Positions 1-7,159 of a stretch of 45,934 nt of DNA are shown here, piece by piece. The notes beneath the pieces were generated by a model. That model had not been told where the DNA came from, ran no database searches, and worked only from the letters and a program-made list of their open reading frames with translations. This DNA is from Bacteroidia bacterium (GTDB lineage: Bacteria; Bacteroidota; Bacteroidia; AKYH767-A; OLB10), in contig JAEUTI010000084.1 of the NCBI GenBank assembly GCA_016788065.1, positions 1-45,934 on the forward strand, in the 5' to 3' direction. The stretch's first letter is position 1. Each line of letters begins with the position of its first letter. Made by a program: the position numbers and the translations under genes.

Positions 1-2
1 TG

Positions 3-1166
3 GATAGCCTTATTGAAAAACCGGTTCTTGATGAAGATGCAGAAGCAGCTGTAATGGATGATGCAAAAGACTTTGCCACGGAATTGAATCAATCAACCGA
101 TGCATTTATTAATGCTTCCCAAACCGTTCCAATAGATAAAAGCAAAGATACCATCACAAGCAAAAAGCATAAAGAAGTAACCTATCACCATAGTTGGAAA
201 AGTGAAGAGTACAAAGACCAACCCGGACATCAAGGTACAGAAAGAGTCGACGAATTTGGTAATTTAATTCGGCCCCGTTACTTGAGTAATCACACCCATT
301 ACTCACCATCTGACCCGGATTCCAGAATAGCGGTTAAGCCCGGAAAAGCAAGGCAAATGAATTATTATGCACAAATTGCAGTAGATGATTCGCATCATGT
401 CATTACCGGTGCCGTAGCCGATTATGCCGATAAGCGTGATAGTGAATGTCTGCCTTTTGTTTTGAAACAAACCATACAAAATTTGGCACAAGAGCAAATT
501 AAGGTTGAACAAATCGTAGCCGATGCAGCTTACTCCAGTGGAGAAGCCCTTGCATATTGTGAGCAAAATAATATTGAGCCATTTATTCCAAATTTTGGTC
601 AATACAAAAGTGAACGTGAAGGTTTTATTTATAATAAAGAAAAGGATCAATACGAATGTCAAAGAGGTAACAAAGCCATTCTGCCTCTGAAAAGAACAGG
701 GCCTAACAGCAGTGGATATATGATGAAGGTGTACAGAAGTAGTGAGACCATTTGCAAAAATTGCCCATTACGAAAATCCTGCATCGGTGAAAAAACAAAG
801 TTCAAGAAAATCGATAACAGTATTTTCAAACCACATTATGATAAGATGCATGAAAAATTGCAAAAAATGCATGCAAAACGTATCCTGAAAAAAAGAAGCA
901 GCACCGTTGAACCCGTACTTGGAACTATGATCAACTTCTTAAACCTCAAACGAACCAATGCAAGAGGAATTAAACAAGCAATGAAACATGTGATAATGTC
1001 AGCACTTGTCTATAACCTAAAGAAATATGTTAATTTCGTTACCCGTAAAAGAATAAGTGTGCCCGTTGCAATCGATTTTCGGTGCAATTTCAACATAGTT
1101 GACGCAGTTTTCAACATTTTTTTGCCACCACAATCCCGAGCGATAAATAGCATCATCAAAAATTAG
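3..1166 (+). CDS. IS1182-family transposase, 5' end missing
   Basis: The reading frame is open to the left edge of the window, so the N-terminal part lies outside; the first internal ATG is at 54 and is probably not the start. The visible 388 codons hold the C-terminal half of a DDE transposase: the second catalytic Asp is in the VADAAYSSGEAL motif (codon at 522-524), a cysteine cluster CKNCPLRKSCIG follows, and the likely catalytic Glu is in STVEPVLGTM (codon at 909-911), followed by the usual LKRTNARGIKQA segment. This order is typical of IS1182/IS5-like transposases, which move the element by cut-and-paste. The frame is intact within the window, so the copy may be active, but that depends on the unseen left end. 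Confidence 0.9.
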   Translation, partial: DSLIEKPVLDEDAEAAVMDDAKDFATELNQSTDAFINASQTVPIDKSKDTITSKKHKEVTYHHSWKSEEYKDQPGHQGTERVDEFGNLIRPRYLSNHTHYSPSDPDSRIAVKPGKARQMNYYAQIAVDDSHHVITGAVADYADKRDSECLPFVLKQTIQNLAQEQIKVEQIVADAAYSSGEALAYCEQNNIEPFIPNFGQYKSEREGFIYNKEKDQYECQRGNKAILPLKRTGPNSSGYMMKVYRSSETICKNCPLRKSCIGEKTKFKKIDNSIFKPHYDKMHEKLQKMHAKRILKKRSSTVEPVLGTMINFLNLKRTNARGIKQAMKHVIMSALVYNLKKYVNFVTRKRISVPVAIDFRCNFNIVDAVFNIFLPPQSRAINSIIKN

Positions 1167-1228
1167 TGCTTGTATAGCCGTATATGGTTGGTAATGACAC
1201 ATCTGAAAAATTGTTGGGGATTTTTAGA

Positions 1229-1244
1229 GAGTTGTGCAACGGCC
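1229..1244. mobile_element. Probable right terminal inverted repeat of the IS element
   Basis: Sixty-two bases after the transposase stop is GAGTTGTGCAACGGCC; read inward from the element end this is GGCCGTTGCACAAC, resembling the ends of IS1182-group elements. The left end is not in the window, so the inverted repeat and any target duplication cannot be matched here. This is inference from resemblance only. Confidence 0.4.
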
Positions 1245-1319
1245 ACAGCGGCTTGCCGCTAAATGACCCAATGACAGCGGCATTGCCGCTAAATGACCCA
1301 ATGACGCAGCTTTAGCTGC
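1245..1319. repeat. Two and a half tandem 29-30-bp hairpin repeats
   Basis: Units at 1245-1273 and 1274-1303 are near identical; each holds the palindrome AGCGGC-loop-GCCGCT (1247-1260 and 1276-1290) followed by TAAATGACCCAATG or AAATGACCCAATG. A third, diverged hairpin GCAGC-TTTA-GCTGC occupies 1306-1319, two bases from the stop codon of the minus-strand gene that ends at 1322. A related unit occurs at 3066-3100. The hairpins could help end transcription, but no T-tract follows. Confidence 0.75.
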
Positions 1320-1321
1320 AA

Positions 1322-2569
1322 TTATTGAATCACAACTTTCCTGATTAAATCTTTTCCACGACCGGAGAGTCTGATAAAATAAATGCCTTTGGTAAGATCC
1401 GGCAATTGCATGTTATTTCGGAAAATAGCTTCATAGACTTTTCTTCCATCCACACCATTCACCTCTACCTTTGAAAAGAATCCGTTTTCGCAATTGGTTT
1501 TAAGCAATCGCTGAGATGTTACTGTTAATTCACAAGTTGCAGACTCATCAATTGCTGTGGGACCAATAACGACCTGTTGCGAAATAGTAACCGATTTGCA
1601 GGAATTGGAAGCTGTCAGAGTTACTGTGTAAACACCATTTGAAGCGTATGTATGAACCGGATTCACTCCTGTTCCGGTAGTGCCATCGCCAAAATTCCAT
1701 AGGTAAGAAGTGGCATTGGTGGTAGTATTTGAAAATGTGGCCTGACTTCCGGTGAGATTGGCTGCAAATGAAGCGTTGATCAATGAGCCATACTGATACC
1801 AGGTAGAAATTGAATCGATTGCTACTGCATGAGCCACATCTTGCAGCAAAGCAGCTTCCTGAGTGGTGATAGTAGTATGAAAAGGATTACCAATAGTGCT
1901 TTTATTAAACATGGTAGAATAAATCACATTGGCAGTCAGATAGGAACCAAACATGCTGGGGTGACTTTCATCGGGACTAAACAAATCGAATGCAAATCCT
2001 TGACTTATAGCATAACTCCATGCTGCCCCGACAGGAGCCACGGTTGCATCATTTTGCAATCCCATTTCCATATAGCTCTCCCGTAAACGTGCTTGCATTC
2101 CTTCATAAGTACAAACAGGAGGCCAACCTGCACAGTTTGAAGCATCGCCATTTTTGCGACCCCAGGTCATGTAAAACACAATTTCAGTACAGGGATTATT
2201 GGCACGGATTAAATTAACGAGCTGGGTTGCATAAGGGTAAACCTGACTAGCTACCTGTGAAGGAGGAAATGATGGGCGCTGGCTCTGCTCCTGCAGGATG
2301 ACATAATCCCATTGCTGAGAATTAATTTTTGCCAGAGTAACAGAATCGGTGGTGTGTCCTTGGAAAGTAAAGCCTCCTGGAGAATTTACATCTGTTGATA
2401 TGGTATCGCCATTGGCAAGTGCAACACTATAAACCAGCCATGGCAGACTATTCACAGCGGTGTAACTATTGCCAATAAAAAGCACTTTTTTAGGCTGGGC
2501 AAAGGCAGATATTCCTAGGAGGCAGAAAATTGCCAACAATAGGAGGGTTGTGTAGGATTTTGTTCTCAT
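1322..2569 (-). CDS. Secreted SGNH-hydrolase-like protein with PKD domain and T9SS sorting tail
   Basis: The 415-residue protein begins with a signal peptide ending near ISAFAQ. An SGNH/GDSL-type esterase fold follows: block I is FIGNSYT (nucleophile Ser near residue 34), a block-III-like ILQEQSQRP follows, and SPDESHPS supplies the Asp-x-x-His pair of block V. A single PKD domain contains YLWNFGDGT, and the last 70-80 residues form a type A T9SS sorting domain ending GIYFIRLSGRGKDLIRKVVIQ-like. The protein should be exported by the T9SS and anchored or released at the surface. Substrate is unknown; SGNH enzymes deacylate carbohydrates or lipids. The start ATG lies only four bases downstream of a TAnnTTTG box. 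Confidence 0.8.
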   Translation of the reverse strand: MRTKSYTTLLLLAIFCLLGISAFAQPKKVLFIGNSYTAVNSLPWLVYSVALANGDTISTDVNSPGGFTFQGHTTDSVTLAKINSQQWDYVILQEQSQRPSFPPSQVASQVYPYATQLVNLIRANNPCTEIVFYMTWGRKNGDASNCAGWPPVCTYEGMQARLRESYMEMGLQNDATVAPVGAAWSYAISQGFAFDLFSPDESHPSMFGSYLTANVIYSTMFNKSTIGNPFHTTITTQEAALLQDVAHAVAIDSISTWYQYGSLINASFAANLTGSQATFSNTTTNATSYLWNFGDGTTGTGVNPVHTYASNGVYTVTLTASNSCKSVTISQQVVIGPTAIDESATCELTVTSQRLLKTNCENGFFSKVEVNGVDGRKVYEAIFRNNMQLPDLTKGIYFIRLSGRGKDLIRKVVIQ

Positions 2570-2573
2570 GAAG

Positions 2574-2581
2574 CAAAAATA
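2574..2581 (-). promoter_or_regulatory. Promoter -7 box TATTTTTG of the SGNH gene
   Basis: On the minus strand TATTTTTG matches the Bacteroidota TAnnTTTG element exactly. Only CTTC separates it from the ATG, so the transcript would have a leader of a few bases or none. No clear -33 box is seen. Confidence 0.5.
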
Positions 2582-3073
2582 ATAAATTTTTTAGCATCCT
2601 GGTCAGAAGGGAAATTCGTTATTATGATAGATGATACATGATAGAGGATAGATTGACCTAGCCTGAAATAGGTTGACTTGGCTTTAAATGTCATTATTCA
2701 CAATTCAATTCTTGCTGATTGATATTCAATAAAAGCATCATGAAGACAGGCAGAATATTTGACTTGTTGAAGAACCCAAATATGAGTTCTATAGCAGCTT
2801 CAAAATATTGAATAACAAATATTGAATATTGCAAATTGAATAAGGATATCGAGAGCAAATAATTATTCACTTTTCACTTCTTGTTAATCAAGATTCAACC
2901 CCGAAGTAGACAAGGGGCGAAATTCCTTTGAAAAATTGCATGAAAAAATATATTGTTTCTGCCAATGCTTAACTTTCTCTTGATTTTAAATTTATATCCT
3001 AAAATCAAAATGATGAATACTGAACAAATATTCATCGATGAATTTCCCCTATTACTTATGACCAATGTCCCAA
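2582..3073. other. Gene-free AT-rich stretch
   Basis: No credible gene, tRNA or riboswitch is visible. It holds simple-sequence debris: ATGATAGATGATACATGATAG-like tetramer/heptamer stutter near 2624-2652, and repeated AATATTGAAT motifs at about 2803-2840. The small reading frames on either strand have no family resemblance and no promoter. Confidence 0.5.
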
Positions 3074-3100
3074 TGACAACGGCTCTGCCGCCAATTGTCA
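3066..3100. repeat. Dispersed hairpin repeat, copy near mmcQ
   Basis: TGTCCCAATGACAACGGCTC followed by TGCCGCC closely matches the tandem hairpin units at 1245-1303 (shared TG-CCCAATGACA-CGGC--TGCCGC). Around it TGACAA (3074-3079) and TTGTCA (3095-3100) form an outer inverted repeat enclosing GGC-TCT-GCC. The right arm overlaps the putative -33 region of the mmcQ-like promoter. Confidence 0.65.
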
Positions 3101-3117
3101 CAGAAAAAAGAATTTGT

Positions 3118-3125
3118 TACTTTTG
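3118..3125 (+). promoter_or_regulatory. Promoter of the MmcQ/YjbR gene
   Basis: TACTTTTG is an exact TAnnTTTG -7 box; a TTG at 3095-3097 lies 20 bases upstream, the expected distance for the -33 element. The predicted transcript starts near 3130, about 15 bases before ATG 3146. This argues against the longer frame beginning with TTG 3095. Confidence 0.65.
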
Positions 3126-3145
3126 ATGTTTACAATACTCTTCAC

Positions 3146-3490
3146 ATGGTGACAATAGAATTTGCTGAACAATTTGGATTGAAATTTCCTGAAACCGATT
3201 TGCATCCTCATTTCGATAAGGTAGCTGTTCGGGTAAAAAAGAAAATTTTCATGACCATAAATAAAAGTGAAAACCGTGTATGTGTTCGTTTGAATGCAAT
3301 TGATCAGGATGTCTTCTGCAGATTTAATGCTGAGATTATTCACCCCGTTCCCAATGCCTGGGGGAAATATGGATGGACACTAGTATATTTAAAAAAAGTG
3401 AGGAAGTCGATGTTTCAGGATATTGTTACATGTGCTTATTGTAATGTGGCACCACCGAAACTTGCAGCAACGATTAAATTAGGTGGTTAA
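3146..3490 (+). CDS. MmcQ/YjbR family protein
   Basis: A 114-residue protein of the MmcQ/YjbR (DUF419) family. The family has a CyaY-like double-wing fold and is thought to bind DNA, but its function is unproven. The diagnostic C-terminal part is present: IHPVPNAWGKYGWTLVYLKK and then a conserved helix ending CNVAPPKLA. The frame stays open upstream to TTG 3095, but that region contains the promoter, and homologues begin with a short strand like MVTIEFAEQFGLKFPET, so ATG 3146 is chosen. The stop codon TAA falls inside the first unit of a 12-bp tandem repeat. The gene stands alone and is flanked by repeats on both sides. Confidence 0.85.
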   Translation: MVTIEFAEQFGLKFPETDLHPHFDKVAVRVKKKIFMTINKSENRVCVRLNAIDQDVFCRFNAEIIHPVPNAWGKYGWTLVYLKKVRKSMFQDIVTCAYCNVAPPKLAATIKLGG

Positions 3491-3672
3491 TTAAGTAGTT
3501 AATTAAGTAGTTAATTAGGTGGTTAATTAGGTGGTTAATTAAGTGGTTAATTAGGTGGTTAATTAAGTGGTTAATTAGGTGGTTAATTAGGTGGTTAATT
3601 AAGTGGTTAATTAGGTGGTTAATTAAGTGGTTAATTAGGTGGTTAATTAAGTGGTTAATTAAGTAGTTAATA
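3481..3672. repeat. Sixteen tandem 12-bp units (A[AG]GT[AG]GTTAATT)
   Basis: Sixteen direct 12-bp units run without a gap; the last has one base change. Three variants occur: AGGTGGTTAATT (Q), AAGTGGTTAATT (P) and AAGTAGTTAATT (R). The order is Q R R Q Q P Q P Q Q P Q P Q P R', so the five-unit block QQPQP (3517-3576) is exactly repeated at 3577-3636. Every unit contains TTAATT. Such arrays mutate by slippage and likely vary in copy number between strains. Confidence 0.95.
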
Positions 3673-3677
3673 TTGGA

Positions 3678-3941
3678 TCGCCTGCGGCTCTAATTTATTG
3701 GATGGTTAATTTAAATGTTCGCCTGCGGCTCAGGGATAATTAATATGGTCGCCTTTGGCTCTGGGATAATTAAGAAGTTCGCCTTTGGCTCTGGGATTTA
3801 TACTTTGGTTAATTATTGATATCGCCTGAGGCTCTGATTTATACTTTGGTGAATCAAAGGATTGATTCAGATATTCGCCTGCGGCTCTGATTTATACTTT
3901 GGTTAATCAACTGATTGATTCAGATATTCGCCTGCGGACTT
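3678..3941. repeat. Seven TCGCCTGCGGCTCT islands in AT-rich spacer
   Basis: Copies of TCGCCTGCGGCTCT or close variants (CCTTTGGC, CCTGAGGC) start at 3678, 3719, 3749, 3779, 3822, 3875 and 3928. Each has GCC-nnn-GGC arms able to form a tiny hairpin. Spacers share GATTTATACTTTGGTTAATCA, and the last two full periods are 53 bp each and nearly identical, whereas earlier periods are 30-43 bp. This looks like a decaying tandem array of a hairpin-bearing repeat. It fills the space between the 12-bp array and the acetyltransferase gene. Confidence 0.85.
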
Positions 3942-4005
3942 TTAACAACTGACTTTGCAACATGAAAATAAAATTTGTCAGATAACCTTTACTAGATACA
4001 GCATT

Positions 4006-4509
4006 ATGAATTTGCCTCCTTATAATTTTTTTCCGGTTTTGAAGAATGATCGTTTGGCATTAGTGGAATTGGATGAAACTTATTTGCCGGAGTTGTTCGA
4101 AATTTCTTATTACGATGGACTGCCGGCTAAATCCTTAGCAGAAGCAGGGATGATGCTTGAAAAAATTACGAACGATTACAAAAGAGGCGATTCCATTTCT
4201 TGGGCTATCACCGATTCACTTACCGGTGAGTTAATGGGTACCTGTGGATATTACCGGGGCTTTGCCAATGGCATCGGTGAAATAGGATACATCCTTAAGG
4301 AAAAAGGGAAAGGAAAAGGAATTATGACTGAAGCTGTTTCCTTGATTGTCAACTTCGGTTTTGAAGTAATGGAACTCAGGCAAATCATTGCTGTCACGAA
4401 GAAGCAAAATTACAAATCAATGGCTGTTTTGGTACGAAATGGATTTGGCAATTGTGAAGATTTTGGGGATGGGTATTTTAAGCTCATCAGGAAAGCTGGT
4501 TTTAACTGA
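4006..4509 (+). CDS. GNAT-family N-acetyltransferase (RimJ/RimL-like)
   Basis: A 167-residue acetyltransferase of the GNAT fold. It starts with the RimJ/RimL-type strand LKNDRLALVELDETYLPELF, has the central ELMGTCGYYR and GEIGYILKE strands, and an acetyl-CoA pyrophosphate loop seen as KEKGKGKGIMTEA, followed by the NYKSMAVLVRNGF helix that contacts CoA. The substrate could be a ribosomal protein N-terminus, an amine or an antibiotic; nothing here decides. The frame is open up to TTG 3955, but ATG 4006 gives the N-terminus usual for the family and lies outside the repeat array. The gene precedes the SRPBCC gene by 34 bases. Confidence 0.85.
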   Translation: MNLPPYNFFPVLKNDRLALVELDETYLPELFEISYYDGLPAKSLAEAGMMLEKITNDYKRGDSISWAITDSLTGELMGTCGYYRGFANGIGEIGYILKEKGKGKGIMTEAVSLIVNFGFEVMELRQIIAVTKKQNYKSMAVLVRNGFGNCEDFGDGYFKLIRKAGFN

Positions 4510-4516
4510 TTTTTTA

Positions 4517-4524
4517 TATATTTG
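4517..4524 (+). promoter_or_regulatory. Promoter -7 box TATATTTG before the SRPBCC gene
   Basis: An exact TAnnTTTG element lies 19 bases before ATG 4544, in the short gap after the acetyltransferase stop. No good -33 TTTG is present, so it may be weak. Confidence 0.45.
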
Positions 4525-4543
4525 AACTACAAAACCCAATCAA

Positions 4544-4987
4544 ATGGCACTTATTTACACTGTTGAAATTACAATCGACAAGCCCCGGAGCCGGGTGGTG
4601 GAGTTATTCGATAACCCCGACAATCTTAAGCATTGGATGCCAGGGCTGGTGAGCTTTGAACCATTAAGTGGTAAACCTGGTGAAGTTGGCTCCAAAGCCA
4701 GGCTTACTTTTATGATGAATAACCGCAAACTGGAAATGATTGAAACTATTACCAAACGCGCTTTGCCGGATGAATTCAATGGCACTTATGAGGCAAAAGG
4801 TGTTTTTAATATTGTGAATAATCGCTTCATAGATATCGATGGTAAATCGACACGGTATGTGAGTGACCAGGAATTTCAAATGAAAGGTATCATGAAGTTA
4901 TTTGCATGGATAATGCCCGGAGTTTTCAAAAAGCAATCGATGAAATATTTAACCGACTTCAAAGCATTTGTTGAGAGTCAACCCTAA
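4544..4987 (+). CDS. SRPBCC family protein (polyketide cyclase/START-like fold)
   Basis: A 147-residue single-domain protein without signal peptide. The start IYTVEITIDKPRSRVVELFD, the WMPGL motif and the C-terminal long helix (YLTDFKAFVES) fit the SRPBCC/Bet v1-like superfamily, whose members bind hydrophobic ligands in a deep cavity. No catalytic residue pattern identifies a substrate. ATG 4544 is clear, with a TATATTTG box upstream. The next gene starts ten bases after its stop, so the two are probably co-transcribed. Confidence 0.8.
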   Translation: MALIYTVEITIDKPRSRVVELFDNPDNLKHWMPGLVSFEPLSGKPGEVGSKARLTFMMNNRKLEMIETITKRALPDEFNGTYEAKGVFNIVNNRFIDIDGKSTRYVSDQEFQMKGIMKLFAWIMPGVFKKQSMKYLTDFKAFVESQP

Positions 4988-4997
4988 AATTACAAGT

Positions 4998-5972
4998 ATG
5001 AAATTAATTCGCCTCTGTCTGTTCACTCTTTTTATTTTAGTGGCTCAAATAAGTCACTCCCAAAACCTGGTTTTAAACCCCAGTTTTGAAATTGCCAATG
5101 GCTGTCCCAACCAAATTAACCAGGTCGATAAAGCCGATGGCTGGAGTGGATACGGAGGCACCCCTGATTATTTTAACGCCTGTTCAAATGTGACATCACC
5201 TCTCTATGGTGTCCCTACCAATACGCGGGGTTTTCAGGCTGCAAGAACTGGAGATGCCTACATCGGATTATTCACTTATGCCAATTTCGGACCGAATTTG
5301 AGAGAATTTGTGGGAAGACCATTAGCAGCACCGTTGCAGCCCGGCACCACTTATTTTGTTTCTATGTGGGTTACGCACGTTGAACAATCATTGGTTCAAT
5401 TTGCGACTAACAATATTGGTGTCAGATTTTCAACTGTTCCATTCAGTCAGGCAAATCCCGATACGGTAAATAATATGCCTGTTATGTTCGCAACCTCAAT
5501 TATCACCGATAGCATTAATTGGGTGAATGTCTCCGGTTCATTTGTTGCCGATTCAGCCTACACACATATTTGCATTGGAAATTATTTCAGCGATACGCTT
5601 ACTTCAATTATCAATATGGGCAGTCCAACAACAGTGTATGCCTATTATCTGATTGATGATGTATGTGTTTCACCTGATCCCGTTTTTTGTCCGGTAGAAA
5701 TCACTTCCATTTCCGAAATAAGAGATCAGAAGCTCTCTGTTTTCCCTAATCCAGCCAGCAAATCAATTACTATTACAAAATCTGGCATGCAGAGAATACT
5801 TTCCGGGGAAATTCAGATCTACAATGAAACGGGACAATTGAAGTACAGCCGGAACTCCGGTTCCGAAATGCAATTGACTATTGATATTTCAGATTGGTCC
5901 GGAGGATGCTATTTTGTGAAGCTAATTTCAGAAGATACCATTTCAAACATGCGATTTGTGGTTGTAAAATAG
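4998..5972 (+). CDS. T9SS type A sorting-domain protein with N-terminal jelly-roll-like domain
   Basis: ATG 4998 gives a clean signal peptide (MKLIRLCLFTLFILVAQ, cleavage near SHSQ); an upstream in-frame start at 4968 would spoil it and overlap the preceding gene. The mature part starts NLVLNPSFE, and features PDYFNACS, ARTGDAYIGL and PGTTYFVSMWV, a carbohydrate-binding-like beta-sandwich module seen at the N-terminus of many Bacteroidota surface and OmpA-type proteins. The last 80 residues (KLSVFPNPASKSITI to FVVVK) are a type A T9SS sorting domain. It is therefore an exported surface protein; its ligand is unknown. Confidence 0.8.
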   Translation: MKLIRLCLFTLFILVAQISHSQNLVLNPSFEIANGCPNQINQVDKADGWSGYGGTPDYFNACSNVTSPLYGVPTNTRGFQAARTGDAYIGLFTYANFGPNLREFVGRPLAAPLQPGTTYFVSMWVTHVEQSLVQFATNNIGVRFSTVPFSQANPDTVNNMPVMFATSIITDSINWVNVSGSFVADSAYTHICIGNYFSDTLTSIINMGSPTTVYAYYLIDDVCVSPDPVFCPVEITSISEIRDQKLSVFPNPASKSITITKSGMQRILSGEIQIYNETGQLKYSRNSGSEMQLTIDISDWSGGCYFVKLISEDTISNMRFVVVK

Positions 5973-6028
5973 TGCGGCAGTAATACTATATTGAATGTGG
6001 ATTCGTTTTTACCTAAAAATTCTGAATC

Positions 6029-7159
6029 TTGATTACTTCGGGTAAAAATTTCAGGGAATCGGCATTGGCCAATTTTCTTTTGCTTCCAGCATTGTTGATG
6101 CAACTACTTATTTTTGTTGCATTCCTTCTGTTGGCCGGATATTTTTCACAGTCAGAAAGTGGGACGGATCAATTTCCGGATATTGCCACGCCATACTTTG
6201 CAGGACTACTTTTCAAATTTAGTTCCATACTTATTTTCGGAAGCTGGTGCCTGCTACTGGTGTATCGGATTTTTCAGTTTCGAGAGAATAGTAAAGTCAG
6301 GAATCAATTTCTTCTGGCGTTAATCATTCCTTTTGCATTTGGTGCCATTATTTATGGAATTGATTTTATGAATTACAATTTACACCGGAATGAATTGAAT
6401 CGTTACTGTATCCAAACAAAAGCGGTAAGGAATAATTATCCGTTTCAACATGAAGTGCTTGCTGTTACCACTGATTCAAACGATAGCTACCTCATCACCG
6501 GACAACCGGCTGAAATCGGGAACACTATTATTCTGACCAACAATAACAACGTTCTTAAATGGCAGGAATCTACAACAAGTGTTCCATCGCTTTATAAATT
6601 TAAATCGGGAGACTTTTTGCCTGTAGAAATTCAAGCTACCCGCACTATTAATAAACGCATCCTAAACCGAAATGAACTGATAGATGAAATAAACAGAACA
6701 GGTCGTCCGAATATAAATCCTTACAATCCATTGGTCACCGTTTACGAAGCAAAATCAAATACCGACCAACATTGTTTTTCCATACAAAATAAGAATGGAA
6801 ACCTGATATTACTCGATGAATGTAATTCAAACAAATTATCCTTTCCCCCTATCAGAAATTATTATCCGGTGTCAGGATTGCAATCGGGGCAATTAATTTT
6901 TCAGGATTCCGGTTCAAAAACAATTATCACTTTAATCAGACCCGGAAGCTATAATTCAGCAATGATTGATGATCAATCAGTATCGGCTACACATACCCAT
7001 TTGGGGCGCTTCCAACACGATAAAAGTGATATTCTCAAATTGCCGATATCGCCATCCACACTTAATCCCGACCACATAAGAGGAGGATTTATTCAGGATA
7101 ACGAATTAATCCTATTCATGAACAATTGCTGGTGGGTAATATCGTTACCGGAAAATTAG
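6029..7159 (+). CDS. Uncharacterised membrane protein with extracytoplasmic domain
   Basis: I do not recognise this family. The frame runs from a TGA at 6023, so the start is either TTG 6029 (376 residues) or ATG 6098 (353 residues). Three hydrophobic segments lie at about residues 13-39, 62-83 and 93-112, followed by a soluble domain of about 260 residues rich in Asn, Thr and beta-type sequence. No catalytic motif is visible. The stop codon TAG (7157-7159) interlocks with the TAA of metH on the other strand, so the two genes converge with no terminator between them. Confidence 0.6.
   Translation: MITSGKNFRESALANFLLLPALLMQLLIFVAFLLLAGYFSQSESGTDQFPDIATPYFAGLLFKFSSILIFGSWCLLLVYRIFQFRENSKVRNQFLLALIIPFAFGAIIYGIDFMNYNLHRNELNRYCIQTKAVRNNYPFQHEVLAVTTDSNDSYLITGQPAEIGNTIILTNNNNVLKWQESTTSVPSLYKFKSGDFLPVEIQATRTINKRILNRNELIDEINRTGRPNINPYNPLVTVYEAKSNTDQHCFSIQNKNGNLILLDECNSNKLSFPPIRNYYPVSGLQSGQLIFQDSGSKTIITLIRPGSYNSAMIDDQSVSATHTHLGRFQHDKSDILKLPISPSTLNPDHIRGGFIQDNELILFMNNCWWVISLPEN

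Noticed and set aside
1..1320. Composite transposon carrying the SGNH gene
   Set aside because: Only one IS end is visible and no second copy occurs in the window.
3481..3672. CRISPR array
   Set aside because: Direct 12-bp units without spacers; no cas genes nearby.
3481..3941. Replication origin iterons
   Set aside because: No replication initiator gene or DnaA boxes nearby, and the surrounding genes are ordinary chromosomal genes.
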